Shown in pieces: positions 21,554 through 25,206 of a stretch of 25,206 nt of DNA; position 1 is the first letter of the stretch, and every line of letters begins with the position of its first letter. The notes beneath the pieces were generated by a model. It saw only the letters and a list, made by a program, of their open reading frames with translations, was not told the origin of the DNA and did not search any database. The DNA is from Verrucomicrobiales bacterium (lineage in GTDB: Bacteria; Verrucomicrobiota; Verrucomicrobiia; Limisphaerales; J093): NCBI GenBank assembly GCA_024233215.1, contig JACKPW010000043.1, positions 1-25,206 of the forward strand, read 5' to 3'. Made by a program: the position numbers and the translations under genes.

Positions 21554-22864
21554 TTACTCACGCGGCGCGGTGGTCCAGTCTTCCAGGTGGATTCTCGAGA
21601 TCGGCATGGTCTCGCTGCTGAGAAACAGCACCAACCGCTTGCCGTCGGTGAAATAGGGATCGCCCGTGAGATTGCGTTGCGGTTCTTCCCGCGACACCTT
21701 CCCCACGCCCCCGACCCGGGTGATGGTTTCCACGGACCCGGAGGACACCATCTCCTGGGCGAGGTAGTCGCGCGCCTCATCCACGTCGGGATCGATTTTG
21801 TGGGTGACCCAGCCCGGTGCCTTGAAGGTGAACCGCAGTCCGATGTCCCGGCTGATCTGGCCCACCAGCACCACCTGCCCTTCGCAGGTGAACGGGGCCA
21901 GCCAGAGTCTGAGGTGGTTCCGTTCGTGAATGGTGGTGCGGGCCTTCTGCAGGGCCAGGTCCTGTCTTCGACCGAACAGGTAGAGCGAGCTTACCGGCGA
22001 GTTTTCCCAGGTCCGGTTGAACAGGAAGCTGCCGATCAGTTTGAACACGTTACCGAAGGTCAGGACTTCGGTGATGTCCCATCCCTGCCGGGCGAACGCC
22101 AGGCCGATTTCGCCTTCGTTCCCCACCACCACCAGATTGACGGGGTCGCCGGAGCCTCCTCCCTGGCGATCCCCCACCGCCTGAGGCAGCGATTCCAGGA
22201 CTGCCCGGAGTTCCTGCCGGCTGTAGTCCGGGATGGCAGTCGTGGCATACAGCGCCTCGAAATCCACCCGCTGGAAGTCGAAGCGCCGTTCCGGCGCAGT
22301 GGTGAGGAACTCGAAGCGCCGGAAGTCCATCTCGCCGAGCAGTTCGACCCACATGTGCTTGGCACCGCGGTCGAGGGTGGAAAACACGAAGCCCTCGCGG
22401 GTGCTTTGGGGCGGGAGAACCAGCGGCATGCTCCGGCTTTCCATGAAGTCCGCGACCCGGCGATTGCGGTTGCCGGCCCAGGTTTTACGGAACATGTAGG
22501 CCACTTCGGCGGAGGAGAAGTAGTTGGGGTCCAGGCTTGCGGGTAAGAACCAATATGCGTTTGTATGTGTGTTTTCGAGGCGCAGCCAGATTGGTTGAAT
22601 GTGCTGCTTGTGCAGAGGTAGGTCGAACATCCGGGTGGTCTCCCGTTGGCTCAGCACAGCCACGGAAGCAACAATGGGCCCGTTGGTCTGGCTCTGCGCG
22701 CGCTCAAGTTGGGGCTGATAATCCACCGGCGCGGGCCTGAAGGAGGCACACCCTGCCGCGAGGCCCGCCACGGCCGCACAGATCGCCGCCCGCACGAGTC
22801 CCCGGGTGAAAGCACTCCGACCAGCTCTCTCAATCACGAACCGGGTGGATCGCTGTGACTGCAT
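21554..22864 (-). CDS. Lipoprotein with LssY-like C-terminal domain
   Basis: A 436-residue predicted lipoprotein. The N-terminal hydrophobic segment ends in the lipobox LAAGC (Cys39), so the mature protein should be tethered to a membrane; the following Ala gives no clear inner-membrane retention signal. Residues about 240-375 match the LssY C-terminal domain: 'DPVNLVVVGNEGEIGLAF' (240-257), 'ARQGWDITE', 'SSLYLFGRRQDLALQKAR' and 'GQISRDIGLRF' followed by 'HKIDPDVDEARDYLAQEM'. This domain also occurs fused to PAP2 or SNARE-associated proteins; its function is unknown. The ATG at 22864 is used because the signal segment follows it; an ORF extension to 22921 adds 19 unconvincing residues. It is followed on this strand by metY after a 74-bp gap. 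Confidence 0.82.
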   Translation of the reverse strand: MQSQRSTRFVIERAGRSAFTRGLVRAAICAAVAGLAAGCASFRPAPVDYQPQLERAQSQTNGPIVASVAVLSQRETTRMFDLPLHKQHIQPIWLRLENTHTNAYWFLPASLDPNYFSSAEVAYMFRKTWAGNRNRRVADFMESRSMPLVLPPQSTREGFVFSTLDRGAKHMWVELLGEMDFRRFEFLTTAPERRFDFQRVDFEALYATTAIPDYSRQELRAVLESLPQAVGDRQGGGSGDPVNLVVVGNEGEIGLAFARQGWDITEVLTFGNVFKLIGSFLFNRTWENSPVSSLYLFGRRQDLALQKARTTIHERNHLRLWLAPFTCEGQVVLVGQISRDIGLRFTFKAPGWVTHKIDPDVDEARDYLAQEMVSSGSVETITRVGGVGKVSREEPQRNLTGDPYFTDGKRLVLFLSSETMPISRIHLEDWTTAPRE

Positions 22865-22993
22865 GGCGTCGGGCAAGGTAGGGGGCTTGCGTCCTGCGAC
22901 AAGCGCAAAACCGGATACCACCTGCGGGCGGAGGGGGTCTGAGCCTCCCCCTGCTTCTCGCGGATCAAAGGGCCGCAGCCAGATCAGCGACTG

Positions 22994-24598
22994 TTATCCA
23001 GCACGTTGGATCCCAGCCCGTTCCAATCCTTGCAGGATCGGAGCGATCAACGAGTCGAACTTCACGTAACGGCTGACATACCACGCGGATCGTTGGGCGA
23101 AGTCCGGACGGAGTTCCAGCAGCCTGGTGACTTCAACCCGCGCCTCGTCCAGCCGCGCCAGGTGGGCCAGGGCGACCGCTTTCATCAACGGTCCCCAGAA
23201 ACTGGCGGGGGTCATAAAGCTGGAGGCGTGCCCGCGAGCTTCCTCATACTCTCCCCGGCGCAGGGCATCGAGCCAAAGACCGCCGTGGACCACCGGGAGG
23301 TGGAACGGATTCAGCCGTACCGCTCGCGCGGACAACGCCGGCCCGAGCTCCCAGTCACCGGCCAGTGTCAGCACGTATCCCAAGCCGTCCAGAATCAGCA
23401 GGGAGTCCGGGTTCAGTGCCAGCGCTTCCACGGCCTCGCGTCGGGCCTCCCCTACCTGGTCGTTCAGCAGGAGCACGTAGGCGAGCATCGTGCGGCCCCG
23501 CTGGTCAAACGGTGTGAGCTGCACGCCTTCCCTTGCCAGTTCAACCGCGCGGCTGATCGTCGACGGTTCCGGCAGGACGCCGTGGGCGTAGCCGAACCCC
23601 AGCAACCGGGCAAGGTAACCCCGGCAGGGGGCACAGTCGGGGTGCCTTGCCACGGCTTGTTCAAGCGCCTCGAAGGTTTCTCCAAAGGCGGCCGGAGCAA
23701 GGGACCTCTCGAAGTGGTGATAGCGCATGACTGCCTCATAGGCGCCATGCCCGAAGGAGATTCGTTCCCCCAGCCGCTCCCGCATGTGCCGGGCAACCAC
23801 CCCGCATTCCCCGGCGATCATCGCCGCCAGCGAGGAGACCAGGTCCCCGAGGAAGCTCCCGCGCTCGGGTCCGGTCGCTGGGAAGGAACGGCTTTGCCCC
23901 CACACCACCTGCCTGCGGACGACACTCAGGACCTGCACCGATACGCGAAGGCCCTTCCCATCCTGCGTGAGTGTTCCCCTTACCTCGTACCCCGCCGCAG
24001 CCTCGCGGTTTCGCGGGTCGTCCTCGCTGACCCCCAGCAGGATCTCCGTCTCCCGATACTGGCTCAATTCGATTGCCAGTTCGGAAGCCAACCCCTGCGC
24101 GAGGTAATCACAAGCGGCATCGCCCGTGAGGTTGTGAAACGGCATCACCAGAATGCGCGGCCAGATTGCCGGTGAGCCTGCGCCGGACCGCTCGGACCCG
24201 GCTTGCTCGGGAGCCCGCCGGTTGAATCGGGGGCGGTAGGTTCCCTTGGGCAGGACGATCTCGACCGAATCCCCGGCATCTCGGGCCGGGTAGCAGCCCT
24301 TCAGCGCACGTCGCACGCGACTCGCAAGCATTCTTACCGCGGGGTCGGTTACCGGGTCGAATTCAGTGCCCCGATCAAGCACCTTCAACGCGATCGCCTG
24401 TTGGGTGAACTCCTCGTCACGCTCGGATAGCGCCGCCTCAACCACGTGCCGCAGGAACCTGCGGGATCTTGGGGCAGACGCAAAGTCAGCGCTGGCGAGG
24501 ATCCGATCGAGTTCTGTCAACACCTCCGGCCGGGGCACAGCCGTGGCGGGATCACATGGCGTGACCTGGGAGGCTGGTTTCTCGCCGGAATTGCCCAC
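22994..24598 (-). CDS. DNA-binding-like domain, TolB-like domain and TPR repeat protein
   Basis: A 534-residue protein with three parts. Residues 25-125 ('LDRILASADFASAPRSRRFL', later 'FDPVTDPAVRMLASRVRRAL', ending 'VLPKGTYRPRF') match an N-terminal module common in TPR proteins of Acidobacteria and Myxobacteria, probably a winged-helix-type DNA-binding unit. Residues about 145-255 ('RILVMPFHNLTGDAACDYLA') resemble a TolB/FlgO-like domain. Residues about 300-520 are helical TPR-type pairs. No transmembrane segment was seen. A cytosolic regulator or signalling scaffold is the best guess. The start is GTG at 24598; other in-frame GTG/TTG codons follow within 25 codons. Three 10-bp-spaced GTTAC repeats lie just upstream and could be an autoregulatory site. 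Confidence 0.75.
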   Translation of the reverse strand: MGNSGEKPASQVTPCDPATAVPRPEVLTELDRILASADFASAPRSRRFLRHVVEAALSERDEEFTQQAIALKVLDRGTEFDPVTDPAVRMLASRVRRALKGCYPARDAGDSVEIVLPKGTYRPRFNRRAPEQAGSERSGAGSPAIWPRILVMPFHNLTGDAACDYLAQGLASELAIELSQYRETEILLGVSEDDPRNREAAAGYEVRGTLTQDGKGLRVSVQVLSVVRRQVVWGQSRSFPATGPERGSFLGDLVSSLAAMIAGECGVVARHMRERLGERISFGHGAYEAVMRYHHFERSLAPAAFGETFEALEQAVARHPDCAPCRGYLARLLGFGYAHGVLPEPSTISRAVELAREGVQLTPFDQRGRTMLAYVLLLNDQVGEARREAVEALALNPDSLLILDGLGYVLTLAGDWELGPALSARAVRLNPFHLPVVHGGLWLDALRRGEYEEARGHASSFMTPASFWGPLMKAVALAHLARLDEARVEVTRLLELRPDFAQRSAWYVSRYVKFDSLIAPILQGLERAGIQRAG

Positions 24599-24626
24599 TC
24601 AATCGAAAGCGCTTCACATTCACCCG

Positions 24627-24651
24627 GTTACCGTAAGTTACGGTCAGTTAC
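24627..24651. promoter_or_regulatory. Three helically phased GTTAC direct repeats
   Basis: GTTAC occurs at 24627, 24637 and 24647, exactly 10 bp apart, 29-53 bp upstream of the minus-strand gene starting at 24598. CCGTAA-G-TTACGG inside it is also a perfect palindrome. Direct repeats on one helix face are typical of winged-helix activators, and the adjacent gene encodes a candidate. Confidence 0.45.
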
Positions 24652-24689
24652 TTGAGGCAGGGATGGCTGTCAAGGCATCGTTCAATCGG

Positions 24690-24875
24690 CCCGCTTGGAT
24701 GGGCGTGATTGAAAGTGGTTGACGATCGAACTGCCGGAGCGCGGGCGGCTCGCCCGCAGCAAGCTGCCAGGCCCCGGCCAGCCCCCGGCGTTCGGAGAGT
24801 GCTGCGGGCGAGCCGCCCGCGTTCCCGGCTCCAGCCGTCTCGCCCACTTTCAATCACACCCCGCTTGGGTGGGCG
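24690..24875. repeat. MITE-like palindromic element with flanking direct repeats
   Basis: Nested perfect inverted repeats: 14 bp GTGATTGAAAGTGG (24705-24718) against 24844-24857, and 22 bp at 24740-24761 against 24800-24821. Each 22-bp arm contains the near-palindrome GCGGGCG-GCT-CGCCCGC. Direct copies of CCCGCTTGG(A/G)TGGGCG lie outside, at 24690-24705 and 24860-24875 (15 of 16 identical). No transposase is inside. This looks like a non-autonomous element inserted between two divergent genes. Confidence 0.7.
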
Positions 24876-24993
24876 CACCGACATGCTCGACGAGACATCG
24901 AATTACAGCATTGGCGTTTTCGCGCTGATCCAGCCTGATCGCTCCTCCATCACGGAAGTGCCGCAGGGGACCCCCGAGCCGTCCAACGGGCTC

Positions 24994-25206
24994 ATGACGC
25001 CGCTCCGTCCCAAGTTGCATCCAAAACGTCGTCGCCCCAGGACGTGTCCGGCATTCGCCTGGCTCGTGACCCTGACCTTGCTCAGCACCCCGCCGATTCT
25101 CGCCGAGGAAGGCGGTGCCGGGCACTATCTGTCCGGGGCGACCGCGTCGTTCATTGACGCGTTTTCCGGCCGCACCGCCCTGGCTGTCGTTCCGTCGTTC
25201 GTTTCT
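24994..25206 (+). CDS. Outer-membrane phenol meta-pathway (SphA-like) protein, 5' part only
   Basis: The first 71 residues of a protein cut off by the window end. A basic stretch (PKRRRPRTC) and hydrophobic 'AFAWLVTLTLLSTPPILA' form a signal peptide cleaved near residue 37. The mature start 'EEGGAGHYLSGATASFIDAF' resembles the conserved opening 'GGGHYlPG..sfiDalPg' of the SphA / 'meta-pathway of phenol degradation' family, predicted outer-membrane beta-barrels that may import hydrophobic compounds. An in-frame ATG at 24883 would add 37 residues before the signal peptide, so 24994 is preferred. It is divergent from the TPR protein, with the MITE-like element between them. The family call rests on a short stretch only. 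Confidence 0.6.
   Translation, partial: MTPLRPKLHPKRRRPRTCPAFAWLVTLTLLSTPPILAEEGGAGHYLSGATASFIDAFSGRTALAVVPSFVS

Noticed and set aside
1..25206. CRISPR arrays, tRNA or rRNA genes, prophage or integrase genes
   Set aside because: No regularly spaced repeats with unique spacers, no cloverleaf or rRNA signatures, and no integrase or structural phage motifs were seen.

Overview
The window is a 25.2 kb, GC-rich, gene-dense bacterial chromosome segment. I see no phage, plasmid, rRNA, tRNA or CRISPR signature. The gene mix points to the Verrucomicrobiota (or another PVC-group lineage): a GH127-type arabinofuranosidase, a sialidase-like/SGNH fusion, a secreted 'WPQWRGP' PQQ-type propeller protein and an LssY-C lipoprotein, with many palindromic repeats between genes. 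This assignment is an inference from gene content; no 16S or other diagnostic marker is present.

Layout. 64-940 (-): a small membrane-anchored BamE/SmpA-like protein and a free-standing EF-Tu domain-III-like protein. 1125-5620 (-): two secreted glycan-degradation proteins. 5621-6176: a non-coding gap with an operator-like palindrome, a REPIN-like repeat and a hexamer repeat array. 6177-8624 (+): fatty-acid synthesis genes fabG, acpP, fabF. 8625-8822: a second REPIN-like repeat. 8823-9683 (-): a two-domain CbiX-type chelatase. 9764-11663 (+): a tightly overlapping three-gene cassette (DUF1902/HicB-like protein, OLD/AAA-type ATPase, small uncharacterised protein), the best candidate here for an undescribed system. 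11723-13009 (-): PQQ-propeller protein. 13155-13925 (+): class-I glutamine amidotransferase-like (C26) hydrolase. 14174-15670 (-): NtrC-type sigma-54 response regulator. 15671-15921: a long inverted hexamer repeat. 15922-17553 (+): membrane glycosyltransferase, overlapping at its 3' end a convergent HEAT-like gene (17496-18641, -). 18666-21479 (-): metX and metY for methionine synthesis by direct sulfhydrylation. 21554-24598 (-): LssY-C lipoprotein and a DNA-binding/TolB/TPR protein. 24690-24875: a MITE-like palindromic element. 24994-end (+): the start of a predicted outer-membrane protein of the phenol meta-pathway (SphA-like) family.

Functional links. fabG-acpP-fabF supply the reductase, carrier and condensing enzyme of fatty-acid elongation. 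MetX would make an O-acylhomoserine that MetY sulfhydrylates. The GH127 and sialidase/SGNH proteins are adjacent, co-directional and both exported, which suggests one polysaccharide substrate. The three-gene cassette has two 4-base ATGA start/stop overlaps, so its proteins are probably made together. Many very long ORFs opposite these genes are antisense shadows typical of high GC and were left out.
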